Part shown: positions 1-8,034 of the stretch, piece by piece
Layout: every line of letters begins with the position of its first letter
How positions within the stretch are numbered: position 1 is the first letter of the stretch
Notes under the pieces: model-generated
What the model saw: only the letters and a program-made list of their open reading frames with translations
What the model was told of the DNA's origin: nothing
Databases searched by the model: none
Translations under genes and position numbers: made by a program
Assembly (NCBI RefSeq): GCF_020520285.1
Contig: NZ_CP084742.1
Coordinates: 6,745,501-6,809,500 of the forward strand
From: Pseudomonas sp. L5B5
GTDB lineage: Bacteria; Pseudomonadota; Gammaproteobacteria; Pseudomonadales; Pseudomonadaceae
Direction: 5' to 3'
DNA: 64,000 nucleotides

Positions 1-211
1 GGCAATTTGCACTTGGATGGAGTATTACGCTCCCCCAGATTCGACGTTCCGGGTCGAGTGCAAGCCAGGGCAATCGGCTCAAGCGATCAAGCGTTGAGAC
101 GCAAAGCCCGACCTGGCGATGCCATTGCCTCCGGAACATCTCGCTCCTCAAGCCCGCTCGCTTTGTTTCGGTCGTGGGTCATGCGGTCTTGAACAGCCCT
201 CACGTCATTGG

Positions 212-742
212 ATGTCTCACTTGCTTTTACTCGTCGCAAAACTCAAGCGCAGGTTATCCCCACGTCAATTCATCCGGTTGCTTGATACCCACGATCTGGG
301 CAAGAAACAGGCAAATCGCTTCATGGCCAAAACGGGCATTCGCACCGAGGGGCGCGTGGTCATTCGCCCACCGTTCTATTTCGAGCGTGGCAACCTGGAG
401 CTGGGTGAAGGGGCCTTCATCAACAGCGGTTGCGTATTCCTGGACGAAGCGCCCATTCGCATTGGTCGCCACGCCATGCTGGGGCCACAGGTGCGGCTGT
501 GCACCACTAGCCACGATGTGCACCCGGATCGGCGCAAGAGCAACGACTACACCGCGCCAATCACCGTCGGGGACAATGCCTGGATAGGGGCGGGCTCCGT
601 GGTCTTGCCAGGTGTCAGCATCGGGCAAAACAGCGTGGTGGCGGCCAACAGCGTGGTGACCCAGGATGTCGCGCCCAATGCGCTTTATGCCGGTTCGCCG
701 GCCAGGTTCAAGAAGTGGCTTGTAACCCCGCCCCCGGTTTGA
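212..742 (+). CDS. Hexapeptide-repeat sugar O-acetyltransferase
   Basis: A 176-residue acyltransferase of the left-handed parallel beta-helix (LacA/NodL/maltose acetyltransferase) family, which moves an acetyl group from acetyl-CoA to a sugar hydroxyl in the cytoplasm. From about residue 45 the chain shows degenerate hexapeptide repeats (IRIGRHAMLGPQV, ITVGDNAWIGAGSVVLPGV). The segment TTSHDVHPDRR sits where the catalytic histidine of the family lies, and the C-terminal AGSPAR turn is typical. The N-terminus (MSHLLLLVAKLKRR) is basic-hydrophobic and unlike the usual maltose-acetyltransferase cap. The start is placed at the ATG just ahead of that segment; an upstream in-frame start would add an unlikely Pro/Cys-rich leader, and no strong ribosome-binding site (RBS) decides it. 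The acceptor is unknown; similar enzymes decorate surface sugars. Confidence 0.85.
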   Translation: MSHLLLLVAKLKRRLSPRQFIRLLDTHDLGKKQANRFMAKTGIRTEGRVVIRPPFYFERGNLELGEGAFINSGCVFLDEAPIRIGRHAMLGPQVRLCTTSHDVHPDRRKSNDYTAPITVGDNAWIGAGSVVLPGVSIGQNSVVAANSVVTQDVAPNALYAGSPARFKKWLVTPPPV

Positions 743-971
743 ACGGGCCATGCCTGCTTCGCGCCGGGGCATGTCTTGTGTGCAAGTACAGGCCTGGCAA
801 AGAACTCGCAAAGCATCTTCCGTGCTCGGTACTGGTCATCGAATCAGCGGCCGCTGAACACGACATACATGGAATCCTTCTGCGAGTGCGCTCTATCGTG
901 TGGTGTGTGAGATACGGCAGCCAATCGGCTGTGTCGCTCTCTTCGGTATGCACGGTACTACCTCGAATCCT

Positions 972-1045
972 ATTCTGTGTATACATACAGTAATCGAGGT
1001 TTCGCAGGCCTGCGATTTGAGGCGACGAGATGTATGGGGTATGGG
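972..1045 (+). repeat. Diverged direct repeat, copy 1
   Basis: The order is TTCTGTGT-(n)-CATACAGTA, a small perfect palindrome, GCGACGA, TGTATG, then a run of G. The same order recurs on the same strand beyond the upstream end of the unknown 142-residue gene, so the gene is bracketed by two related segments. Similarity was judged by eye and is strongest at the SOS-like box and at the GACGA/TGTATG/G-rich end. Confidence 0.35.
975..990. promoter_or_regulatory. LexA (SOS) box-like palindrome
   Basis: CTGTGTATACATACAG keeps the CTG-N10-CAG frame and alternating TA core of the gamma-proteobacterial LexA operator. No protein-coding start lies within the next 200 bases in either direction, so it is either an orphan site, controls a non-coding transcript, or is coincidental. 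Confidence 0.45.
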
Positions 1046-1203
1046 GGGCTAATACTGTTCGAAAGCTTCCTGTCTTTCTGGATGGAGCTCGATGAACTGT
1101 ACTAGACGAAATTTTAGGAGAAGGCCGCTGATTGTACGGCCCTCAGGTTGATTTGAACGCTACTGCTGCATTACTGGAGCTTGTTTTTCAAAGAAGCGCG
1201 AGT

Positions 1204-1632
1204 CTAAGCGTCCGTAGTAACCTGAGTCTGTTCGAGATTCTTTTCAACCTCAGCAAATGCTGGGCCGCCTTTGAAAACGAATTTCCGTTTGCTCACTTTT
1301 CGGCCAGAGGCTCCTATTCCGGCGCTGAAGCCTTCGCCGTCGGCTCTCACCCCGGCGTGACCCTTGCCCGAATAATCGAAATATTCTGTCATTTCCACTT
1401 CATGGGCTGTTTCGATGCGCCGCGCGATAGCCAGCTCTTGGGCTACCCGCGCCTCAGCCTCGGACATGCGCATTTCTAGCTCCCTGCGCTCGGCCTCGAT
1501 GCGCAGCTCCTCGATCTCAACTGGCTCAAGGCGATCACTCACCGATTTTTCGAATGCGTCAATGAGGTATCCGGTGGGACTATTGAAGATCTTGAGTGCC
1601 TCGAGTGCAGCTGCTCCAATTTCGATGGCCAT
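1204..1632 (-). CDS. Unknown coiled-coil protein
   Basis: A 142-residue protein of no family I recognise. The first 20 residues are mildly hydrophobic (IGAAALEALKIF) but do not form a signal peptide. Residues about 30-75 are a charged helix rich in Glu/Arg/Ala (EELRIEAERRELEMRMSEAE), likely a coiled coil. The tail is Gly- and Lys-rich. Translation is well supported: a strong AAGGAGGAA lies 6 bases before the ATG, and a plausible -10 (TATAGT) lies just upstream. The gene is isolated, with lower G+C surroundings and the paired repeats on either side, which suggests accessory DNA. Function is unknown. Confidence 0.6.
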   Translation of the reverse strand: MAIEIGAAALEALKIFNSPTGYLIDAFEKSVSDRLEPVEIEELRIEAERRELEMRMSEAEARVAQELAIARRIETAHEVEMTEYFDYSGKGHAGVRADGEGFSAGIGASGRKVSKRKFVFKGGPAFAEVEKNLEQTQVTTDA

Positions 1633-1740
1633 TTGCTTCCTCCTTGGTGGGAACGCAAAACTATAGCGGACTGATTATTCTGTCCAGCGGGCGCAAGCCA
1701 ATCGCCTGTTACGCATTGATTAAGGGAAAGCGGGGAGATC

Positions 1741-1812
1741 GTTCTGTGTGCATACAGTATTTCGATTGAAAGTTCCGGCTACCGGAAGCGGACGAACTGT
1801 ATGTGGGGAGGG
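1741..1812 (+). repeat. Diverged direct repeat, copy 2
   Basis: This partner of the segment at 972-1045 has TTCTGTGTGCATACAGTA (the same box with two bases missing, so CTG-N8-CAG), the perfect hairpin TTCCGG-CTA-CCGGAA, then GCGGACGA, CTGTATG and a G-rich run. The shortened spacing should weaken LexA binding. It lies upstream of the unknown 142-residue gene but beyond its likely promoter. Confidence 0.35.
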
Positions 1813-1988
1813 AGGCTGCTGGCTCGGCAGAGCGCCGGAGGCGGGCTACAGCAGTATGCGCCATCGGCATATTGCGGTTGCAGTAGATTGAGGCGAAAGC
1901 CTCTTCAAAAGATCAAAATATTCGGACGCGTCCAAAAACGCTTGAGCTTGGTCGATGCCGATAGGTCAGAAGCAAAATATGCCAGACA

Positions 1989-2018
1989 CAAAAAAGCCCT
2001 GAAAAATCAGGGCTTTCT
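1989..2018 (-). terminator. Rho-independent terminator of tRNA-Ser
   Basis: Read on the minus strand, GAAAGCCCTGA-TTTT-TCAGGGCTTTTTT forms a stable stem followed by a T tract, about 10 bases after the tRNA CCA end. Confidence 0.85.
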
Positions 2019-2028
2019 CGTTGAGATT

Positions 2029-2116
2029 TGGCGGAGGCGTAGAGATTCGAACTCTAGGACCTGTTACAGTCGGCGGTTTTCAAGACCGCTGCCTTAAACC
2101 ACTCGGCCACACCTCC
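2029..2116 (-). tRNA. tRNA-Ser (anticodon UGA)
   Basis: An 88-nt class II tRNA with encoded CCA. The acceptor stem pairs GGAGGTG with CGCCTCC. The D-arm is GCCGAGTGGTTTAAGGC. The anticodon arm GCGGT-CTTGAAA-ACCGC gives anticodon TGA, reading UCA-type serine codons. A long variable arm and the T-arm AGAGTTCGAATCTCT follow. It has its own promoter and terminator and is divergent from the Bax-inhibitor-1 gene. No integrase or attachment-site duplication was seen beside it. Confidence 0.97.
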
Positions 2117-2135
2117 AGATCGCGTTGCGGGCGCC

Positions 2136-2163
2136 ATAATACCCGAATGAAACACACTGTCAA
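2136..2163 (-). promoter_or_regulatory. Sigma-70 promoter of tRNA-Ser
   Basis: On the minus strand a perfect TTGACA -35 and TATTAT -10 are separated by 16 bases. They are followed by a G+C-rich GGCGCCC discriminator, typical of stringently controlled stable-RNA promoters. The tRNA 5' end lies about 20 bases after the -10. Confidence 0.85.
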
Positions 2164-2239
2164 ACTCTCTGCGTCGCGAGTTACAGCGCCTCTGTTATCA
2201 TCCTTGCCACTAAATGTTTCCCCCAACAGGAGTGTCGCC

Positions 2240-2911
2240 ATGCGCGAACAGGATTACGCAGTCAACAACGGCGTGCAGGCCGAGCAGCTAGAGGTTAGCC
2301 GCGTCCTGCGCAACACCTACGGCCTGTTGGCCCTGACCCTCGCCTTCAGCGGTGTCATGGCTTATGTGGCACAACAGATGCGTGTCGGCTACCCGAACGT
2401 CTTCGTAGTGCTGATCGGTTTCTACGGTCTGTTCTTCCTCACCAGCAAGCTCCGCGATTCGGTCTGGGGCCTGGTCTCGACGTTCGCCCTGACCGGCTTC
2501 ATGGGTTTCCTGCTGGGCCCGATCCTCAACCGCTACCTGGGCATGCAGGGCGGCGCTGAAGTCGTCAGCTCGGCCTTCGCCATGACGGCGCTGGTGTTCG
2601 GTGGCCTGTCGGCCTACGTGCTGATCACTCGCAAGGACATGAGCTTCCTGGGTGGTTTCATCACCGCCGGTTTCTTCGTCCTGATGGGCGCCGTGCTGGC
2701 CAGCCTGTTCTTCCAGATCAGCGGCCTGCAACTGGCGATCAGCGCCGGCTTCGTGCTGTTCTCCTCGGTGTGCATCCTGTTCCAGACCAGTGCCATCATC
2801 CACGGCGGCGAGCGCAACTACATCATGGCGACCATCAGCCTGTATGTATCGATCTACAACCTGTTCGTCAGCCTGCTGCAGTTGTTCGGCATCATGAGCC
2901 GCGACGATTGA
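2240..2911 (+). CDS. Bax inhibitor-1/YccA family membrane protein
   Basis: A 223-residue inner-membrane protein of the BI-1/TMBIM family (YccA/YbhL-like). After a hydrophilic N-terminus (MREQDYAVNNGVQAEQLEV) there are about seven hydrophobic helices from residue 25 to 215. Family members are proposed to influence FtsH protease activity or leak cations; which applies here is not visible. The chosen ATG is preceded by ACAGGAG; a longer in-frame extension would run through the divergent tRNA gene and is rejected. A strong terminator follows, so the gene is probably monocistronic. Its placement beside tRNA-Ser is, to my recollection, seen in other pseudomonads. Confidence 0.92.
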   Translation: MREQDYAVNNGVQAEQLEVSRVLRNTYGLLALTLAFSGVMAYVAQQMRVGYPNVFVVLIGFYGLFFLTSKLRDSVWGLVSTFALTGFMGFLLGPILNRYLGMQGGAEVVSSAFAMTALVFGGLSAYVLITRKDMSFLGGFITAGFFVLMGAVLASLFFQISGLQLAISAGFVLFSSVCILFQTSAIIHGGERNYIMATISLYVSIYNLFVSLLQLFGIMSRDD

Positions 2912-2932
2912 TCTCCAGGTCCACGACCTTGG

Positions 2933-2959
2933 AAAAACCCGCTTCGGCGGGTTTTTTTA
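2933..2959 (+). terminator. Rho-independent terminator after BI-1 gene
   Basis: AAAACCCGC-TTCG-GCGGGTTTTTTT is a UUCG-capped G+C-rich stem with flanking A and T tracts, about 25 bases after the stop codon. The A tract means it could also act for the convergent Lrp gene. Confidence 0.93.
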
Positions 2960-2994
2960 TGGCTCGGTTCTACTGGCCGGGGCAGGGGCCGTGA

Positions 2995-3432
2995 TCATTC
3001 CATGGGCGGCAGTCGGCGCTTTATCGGCGACTTCTTGACGATCGAGGTATTGGTTTCGGCGTACTGGTTGAGACGGTCCAGCAAGCTGTCCAGTTGTTCC
3101 ATGGAACGCACCTGGAGACGGGCGATAAAGCAGTCGTCGCCGGTGACCTTGTCGCACTCGGTGAATTCGGCAATCGCCAGGATCTGCCGCTCGACTTCCT
3201 GCAGCTTGCCCGGCAATGGCCGGATACGCACGATGGCCTGCAACTGGTAACCCAGGAACCTGGGATCGACTTCCAGGGTATAGGCGCTGATCACCCCGCG
3301 TTCCTCGAGCCTGCGCAGGCGCTCGGCGACACTGGGGGCGGACAACCCGCTGATTTGCCCCAGGGCCTTGAGCGAACGTCGGGAATCCTGCATCAGGGCA
3401 CTGATCAGTGCCTGGTCAATAGCATCCAGCAT
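2995..3432 (-). CDS. Lrp/AsnC family transcriptional regulator
   Basis: A 145-residue feast/famine regulator. The N-terminal winged helix-turn-helix (DQALISALMQDSRRSLKALGQISGLSAPSVAERLRRLEERGVI) recognises DNA. The C-terminal RAM domain (residues about 65-135, including GDDCFIARLQV) binds amino acids and mediates oligomerisation. The gene is divergent from the EamA-type exporter about 130 bases away, a layout in which such regulators often control an amino-acid exporter; that link is inferred. The SD is weak (GAGAT). Confidence 0.93.
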   Translation of the reverse strand: MLDAIDQALISALMQDSRRSLKALGQISGLSAPSVAERLRRLEERGVISAYTLEVDPRFLGYQLQAIVRIRPLPGKLQEVERQILAIAEFTECDKVTGDDCFIARLQVRSMEQLDSLLDRLNQYAETNTSIVKKSPIKRRLPPME

Positions 3433-3561
3433 GGCAATCTCGTTAGGTTGATAGGTGGTTTTGCCTTGATAAAAAAGGTGCCGGCTGAGTCTAGCCTAGG
3501 ATTGGCCATGGTGAGTCTACCGATGGGTTGCGCATAATCTGGTGACTGATAAAGGAGCCTG

Positions 3562-4458
3562 ATGATGGATGCACTGATTCGTCGCGGATCGCTGGAAATG
3601 AGCGCCGCCATGTTGATTTCCGGGACCATTGGCTGGTTCGTCCTGGTCTCCGGGCAGCCGGTGCTGGACGTGGTGTTCTGGCGCTGCCTGTTTGGCGCCG
3701 CCGCCTTGCTGCTGATCTGCGCCGCCCTGGGTTTCCTGCGCAGGGGCATTCTCTCCCGGCAGGCGCTGATCCTGGCTGTGGTCAGCGGTGCGGCCATCGT
3801 CGGCAATTGGGTGCTGCTGTTCAGCTCCTATTCCCGGGCCTCGATCGCCATCGGCACTGCGGTTTACAACGTCCAGCCGTTCATCCTGGTGGGGCTGGGT
3901 GCCCTGTTTCTGGGGGAAAGGATCACGGCGCAGAAACTGTCCTGGCTGGGCCTGTCGTTCGCCGGGATGCTGGCGATCGTCAGTGCCCATGAAGGGCAGG
4001 GGGAAGCCGGCAACGACTACCTGCTGGGTATCGCCCTGGCCCTGGGGGCGGCCTTGCTGTATGCCTTCGCCGCGTTGCTGATCAAGCGCTTGAAGGGTAT
4101 CCCGCCGCACCTGATCGCGCTGGTCCAGGTCTGCACCGGGGTGCTGTTGCTGGCACCCTGGGCCAACCTCGGTACGCCGCCCCAGGAGGCCACTGCATGG
4201 GCCAGCCTGCTGGCCCTGGGCATCATCCATACCGGGGTGATGTACGTGCTGCTCTACGGCGCGATCCAGAAGCTGCCGACCGCGCTGATCGGCGCCCTGT
4301 CGTTCATCTATCCGATTGCGGCGATCTTCGTCGACTGGCTGGCGTTCGGGCATCGCCTGGGCTGGCTGCAGTGGCTCGGTGTGGGGGCCATCCTGCTGGC
4401 CGCCGCGGGCATGCAACAGGGGTGGAGCTTGAGGCCCTGGCGTGCCCTCCAGCAGTGA
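3562..4458 (+). CDS. EamA-type (DMT superfamily) transporter
   Basis: A 298-residue inner-membrane protein with about ten predicted helices forming two EamA repeats (residues about 12-140 and 155-290). Members of this drug/metabolite group usually export amino acids or small metabolites; the substrate here cannot be read from sequence. A very good AAAGGAG precedes two adjacent ATGs. Spacing favours the second, but both give essentially the same protein. The divergent Lrp-type regulator suggests amino-acid-responsive control. Confidence 0.92.
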   Translation: MMDALIRRGSLEMSAAMLISGTIGWFVLVSGQPVLDVVFWRCLFGAAALLLICAALGFLRRGILSRQALILAVVSGAAIVGNWVLLFSSYSRASIAIGTAVYNVQPFILVGLGALFLGERITAQKLSWLGLSFAGMLAIVSAHEGQGEAGNDYLLGIALALGAALLYAFAALLIKRLKGIPPHLIALVQVCTGVLLLAPWANLGTPPQEATAWASLLALGIIHTGVMYVLLYGAIQKLPTALIGALSFIYPIAAIFVDWLAFGHRLGWLQWLGVGAILLAAAGMQQGWSLRPWRALQQ

Positions 4459-4694
4459 GCGAGCCCGGCCGCACCGACCGACGCCCGGCCTTGACAGCCA
4501 GGGGCGCAGGGCTAGATTTCACCATGCGCCGCGACGTTGTGGCGCACGTCCCCCATGATCCAGCCGCCTGGCGAACCGGCCATTGATGCCTGGATCATCG
4601 CCGGGTGCATGGCGCATGCCTGCGCCGCCCCGGTGGTCGATCACCTGTCATTGCCAGCTCGCGCCCCACAGGACCGGTTGGCGCCGGAGCGATC

Positions 4695-6974
4695 ATGAGC
4701 ACTCGACGCAAGGTTCCCGGAGTCCGTAGCTACGATGGTCCCGCCGGTGGCTGGGGTGCGCTCAAGGCAACGGCCACGGCCGTGCGCGAGCAGATGGACA
4801 CCCTCAAGGCGCCCTTGACCCTGATGCGCACCAACCAGCCCGACGGCTTCGACTGCCCGGGTTGTGCCTGGCCGGACAAGGAGCACAAGTCGACCTTCCA
4901 GTTCTGTGAGAATGGCGCCAAGGCGGTGACCTGGGAGGCCACCAACAAACGGGTGACGTCCGAGTTCCTGGCCAGCCATCCGGTGGCCTCGCTGCTGCAG
5001 CGTTCGGACTATCAGCTGGAGGACCTCGGGCGCCTCACCGAGCCGCTGGTCTACGACCGTGCCAGCGACACCTTCAAGCCAGTGCAATGGCAAGCCGCCT
5101 TCGAACGCATTGGCCAGATCTTGCGCGGCCTGGCCCCCGAACAGGTGGAGTTCTACACCTCGGGCCGCGCCTCCAACGAGGCGGCCTACCTGTACCAGCT
5201 GTTCGCCCGGGAGTATGGCTGCAACAACTTCCCGGACTGTTCGAACATGTGCCACGAGCCCACCAGCGTCGGTCTGCCCAGGTCCATAGGCATTGGCAAG
5301 GGCACGGTATCGCTGGAGGATTTCGATACCTGTGAGCTGATCATCTCCATCGGTCACAACCCCGGCACCAACCATCCGCGGATGATGGGCACCCTGCACG
5401 AAGCGTCACGGCGCAAGGTGCCGATCATGGTCTTCAACCCGCTGCGCGAGCGGGCCCTGGAGCGGTTCGCCGATCCGCAGAACATGGTAGAGATGGCCAC
5501 CTATGGCTCCACCCGCATCGCCTCGTCGTACTTCCAGGTCAAGGCCGGCGGCGACGCGGCCGCGATCAAGGGCATCATGAAGGCCCTGCTGGCCCTGGAA
5601 GACAGCCTGGGACAGGTGCTGGACCGCGACTTCATTGCCCAGCACACCCTGGGCTTCGCTGCGCTGGAGGCCGACCTGCACGCCACCCAATGGGCGGATA
5701 TCGAACAGGCCAGCGGCCTGCACCAGGCAGACATGGAACTGGTCGCCGCGGCCTATGCCAAGTCCAATGCCACCATCGTCACCTACGGCATGGGCATCAC
5801 CCAGCACAACGAGGGCACCGCCAATGTCCGGCTGATCTGCGACCTGCTGATGCTGAGGGGCAACCTGGGCAAGCCCGGGGCCGGGATCTGCCCGCTGCGC
5901 GGCCACTCCAACGTGCAGGGCAACCGCACCGTCGGCATCACTGAAAAACCTGCGCAACCGTTTCTCGACAAACTCGAGCAAGTGTTCGGCTTCAAGCCAC
6001 CGGCAGCCCATGGCCATGACGCGGTGCAAGCCATGCAGGCGATGATCGCCGGCAGCGCCAAGGCCCTGCTGTGCCTAGGCGGCAACTTCGCCGTGGCCTT
6101 GCCGGACCCTGGCCAGTGTTTCCCGGCCATGGGCCAGCTCGACTTGAGCGTGCACATCGCCACCAAGCTCAACCGCAGCCACCTGCTGGTGGCCCGGGAA
6201 ACCTTCATTCTTCCGTGCCTGGGCCGCACTGAACTGGATGTGCAGGACGGCCTGCGCCAGGCGATCACCGTCGAGGACTCGATGTCCATGGTCCATGCCT
6301 CGGCCGGCAAGCTGGCCCCGGCCTCGCAAGCCCTGATGTCGGAACCGGCGATCGTCGCCGGCATGGCCAAGGCGACGCTGACCGCGAGCAAGGTGCCGTG
6401 GCTGGAACTGGTGGCCGACTACGACAAGATCCGCGACCTGATCGAACGCACCGTGCCCGGCTTCGACGACTACAACGCCCGCATCCGCGTGCCGGGCGGT
6501 TTCCGCATGCCCCTGGCGGCGGCCGAGCGGCGGTGGCTGACGCCCTCGGGCAAGGCCGAGTTCTTTGTCTTCCCCGGATTGCACGAAGACAAGGAAGTGG
6601 ACGGTGCTGATGTCCTGCGCTTGGTGACCCTGCGCAGCCACGACCAGTACAACACCACCATCTATGCCCTGGACGATCGTTATCGCGGGGTATTCGGCCG
6701 TCGCGACGTGCTGTTCATCAGCCCGACGGACCTGGCGGCCCGGGGCCTGGCCCATGGCGACCTGGTGGACATCGAGACGGTGACCGAGGGCCGGCGTCTG
6801 CGCTACGAGAACATCACCGCCGTCGAGTACAAGATCGCCCCGGGCACCGTCGGTGCCTACTACCCCGAGGCCAACCGCCTGGTGCCGCTGGACTACCTGG
6901 ACGTCGACAGCGGCACGCCGTCCTACAAATCGGTGCCTGTACGCGTCGTGCGTTCAACCGTGCCGCTGCCGTAG
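4695..6974 (+). CDS. FdhF/YdeP family molybdopterin oxidoreductase
   Basis: A 759-residue bis-MGD oxidoreductase of the YdeP branch, related to the catalytic subunit of formate dehydrogenase H but of poorly defined substrate. The N-terminus carries C54-P-G-C57 (GFDCPGCAWP), a reduced relic of the usual Fe-S motif. The body has FPDCSNMCHEPTSVGL, GHNPGTNHPRMMGTL and the cofactor-binding GMGITQHNEGTANVR and GNLGKPGAGICPLRGHSNVQG segments. The C-terminal molydopterin-dinucleotide domain includes LVTLRSHDQYNTTIY. No signal peptide is seen, so it acts in the cytoplasm. The ATG with upstream GGAG is preferred over a longer leader. Downstream are fdhD and cofactor genes that would mature it. Confidence 0.93.
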   Translation: MSTRRKVPGVRSYDGPAGGWGALKATATAVREQMDTLKAPLTLMRTNQPDGFDCPGCAWPDKEHKSTFQFCENGAKAVTWEATNKRVTSEFLASHPVASLLQRSDYQLEDLGRLTEPLVYDRASDTFKPVQWQAAFERIGQILRGLAPEQVEFYTSGRASNEAAYLYQLFAREYGCNNFPDCSNMCHEPTSVGLPRSIGIGKGTVSLEDFDTCELIISIGHNPGTNHPRMMGTLHEASRRKVPIMVFNPLRERALERFADPQNMVEMATYGSTRIASSYFQVKAGGDAAAIKGIMKALLALEDSLGQVLDRDFIAQHTLGFAALEADLHATQWADIEQASGLHQADMELVAAAYAKSNATIVTYGMGITQHNEGTANVRLICDLLMLRGNLGKPGAGICPLRGHSNVQGNRTVGITEKPAQPFLDKLEQVFGFKPPAAHGHDAVQAMQAMIAGSAKALLCLGGNFAVALPDPGQCFPAMGQLDLSVHIATKLNRSHLLVARETFILPCLGRTELDVQDGLRQAITVEDSMSMVHASAGKLAPASQALMSEPAIVAGMAKATLTASKVPWLELVADYDKIRDLIERTVPGFDDYNARIRVPGGFRMPLAAAERRWLTPSGKAEFFVFPGLHEDKEVDGADVLRLVTLRSHDQYNTTIYALDDRYRGVFGRRDVLFISPTDLAARGLAHGDLVDIETVTEGRRLRYENITAVEYKIAPGTVGAYYPEANRLVPLDYLDVDSGTPSYKSVPVRVVRSTVPLP

Positions 6975-7214
6975 GCTGCGCACGGGCGCGCAGCGGCCGC
7001 GAAGATCGTGAAAGCGCCGCGGCTCCAAGCAAGGCCCTGCGGGCCTTTGCGCAGCTTCGCAGGCTCAGCAGCGGCTACAGGGGCGTGCGAGGCCAGTGTC
7101 TCATCATGGATTACCTGAAGACCCGCGCCCCGTTCTGGAAGCAGCGGCGAGCACTGGGTCGAGAGTCGTGCGAACGATCAGCAAGCTGCCAGCCGCAACC
7201 CTGATCACCCTCTA
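6975..7214. other. REP-like spacer before the 174-bp array
   Basis: This stretch holds fragments of REP-type palindromes (GGGCGCGCAGCGGCC, GCAAGGCCCTGCGGGCCTTTGC, CAGCAGCGGCTACA) and no supported gene. The GGCCCTGCGGGCC hairpin could help stop the upstream oxidoreductase transcript, but it lacks a T run. Confidence 0.5.
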
Positions 7215-8020
7215 TTGGCCTGGAACCGGCTGTGGTGGCGAGGGAGCTCGCTCCCGCTCGGCTGCGCAGCGGCCGCAAGACCTGAATCCTCGACATGCCT
7301 GATCGAGCACCTGCGCAGCGGATGGCAAGGCTGCGCCTTGCAACGGGAGCAAGCTCCCTCGCCACGGGGAGCGGGGGCACTGCTGCTATTGGTCTGGAAC
7401 CGGCTGTGGTGGCGAGGGAGCTCGCTCCCGCTCGGCTGCGCAGCGGCCGCAAGACCTGAATCCCCGACATGCCTGATCGAGCACCTGCGCAGCGGATGGC
7501 AAGGCTGCGCCTTGCAACGGGAGCAAGCTCCCTCGCCACGGGGAGTGGGGGCACTGCTGCTATTGGCCTGGAGCCGGCTTTGGTGGCGAGGGAGCGCGCT
7601 CCCGCTCGGCTGCGCAGCGGCCGAAAAACCTGAATCCCCGACATGCCTGATCGAGCACCTGCGCAGCGGATGGCAAGGCTGCGCCTTGCAACGGGAGCAA
7701 GCTCCCTCGCCACGGGGAGTGGGGGCACTGCTGCTATTGGCCTGGAGCCGGCTTTGGTGGCGAGGGAGCTCGCTCCCGCTCGGCTGCGCAGCGGCCGCAA
7801 GACCTGAATCCTCGATCTGCCTGATCGAGCACCTGCGCAGCGGATGGCAAGGCTGCGCCTTGCAACGGGAGCAAGCTCCCTCGCCACGGGGAGTGGGGGC
7901 ACTGCTGCTATTGGCCTGGAACCGGCTGTGGTGGCGAGGGAGCTCGCTCCCGCTCGGCTGCGCAGCGGCCGCAAGACCTGAATCCTCGATCTGCCTGATC
8001 GAGCACCTGGCCAGTGGATG
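7215..8020. repeat. Tandem array of about five 174-bp REPIN units
   Basis: Near-identical units recur at exact 174-base intervals (unit starts at 7221, 7395, 7569, 7743 and 7917; the last is partial). Each unit carries two inverted REP-type arms, GGCGAGGGAGCTCGCTCCCG and CGGGAGCAAGCTCCCTCGCC, joined by a CTGCGCAGCGGCCGCAAGACCTGAATC segment. The arms could pair into a long hairpin. Because 174 is a multiple of three, stop-free frames run through the array on both strands; these are repeat artefacts, not genes. The array lies between the convergent oxidoreductase and fdhD genes and reaches the fdhD stop. Single-base differences between units suggest recent amplification. Confidence 0.95.
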
Positions 8021-8034
8021 GCGAGGCTGTGGGG

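Larger units (their letters stand above)
743..1203. other. Intergenic region with SOS-box-like palindrome, no convincing gene
   Basis: This gap lies between two convergent genes and is less G+C-rich than most of the window. It contains the CTG-N10-CAG palindrome annotated separately, a short perfect palindrome (TCGCAGGCCTGCGA) just after it, and a purine-rich GGGGTATGGGGGG tract. Small open frames occur on both strands, but none combines an RBS with a recognisable protein. No rho-independent terminator was seen. Confidence 0.5.

Noticed and set aside
7..192. Small 61-codon frame at the window edge
   Set aside because: It has no RBS, no recognisable product and Arg/Ser-rich composition typical of random G+C-rich frames.
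1132..1479. Plus-strand frame of 115 codons with an AGGAGAAGG upstream of a TTG
   Set aside because: It overlaps the better supported minus-strand gene antisense. The product has no recognisable features and the start is TTG.
1744..1757. Second LexA box upstream of the unknown gene
   Set aside because: CTG and CAG are separated by 8 rather than 10 bases, a spacing not expected to bind LexA. It was kept only as part of the paired repeats.
2029..2116. tRNA-Ser as an integration site for a genomic island
   Set aside because: No repeat of the tRNA 3' end and no integrase gene were seen; the flanking genes are ordinary.
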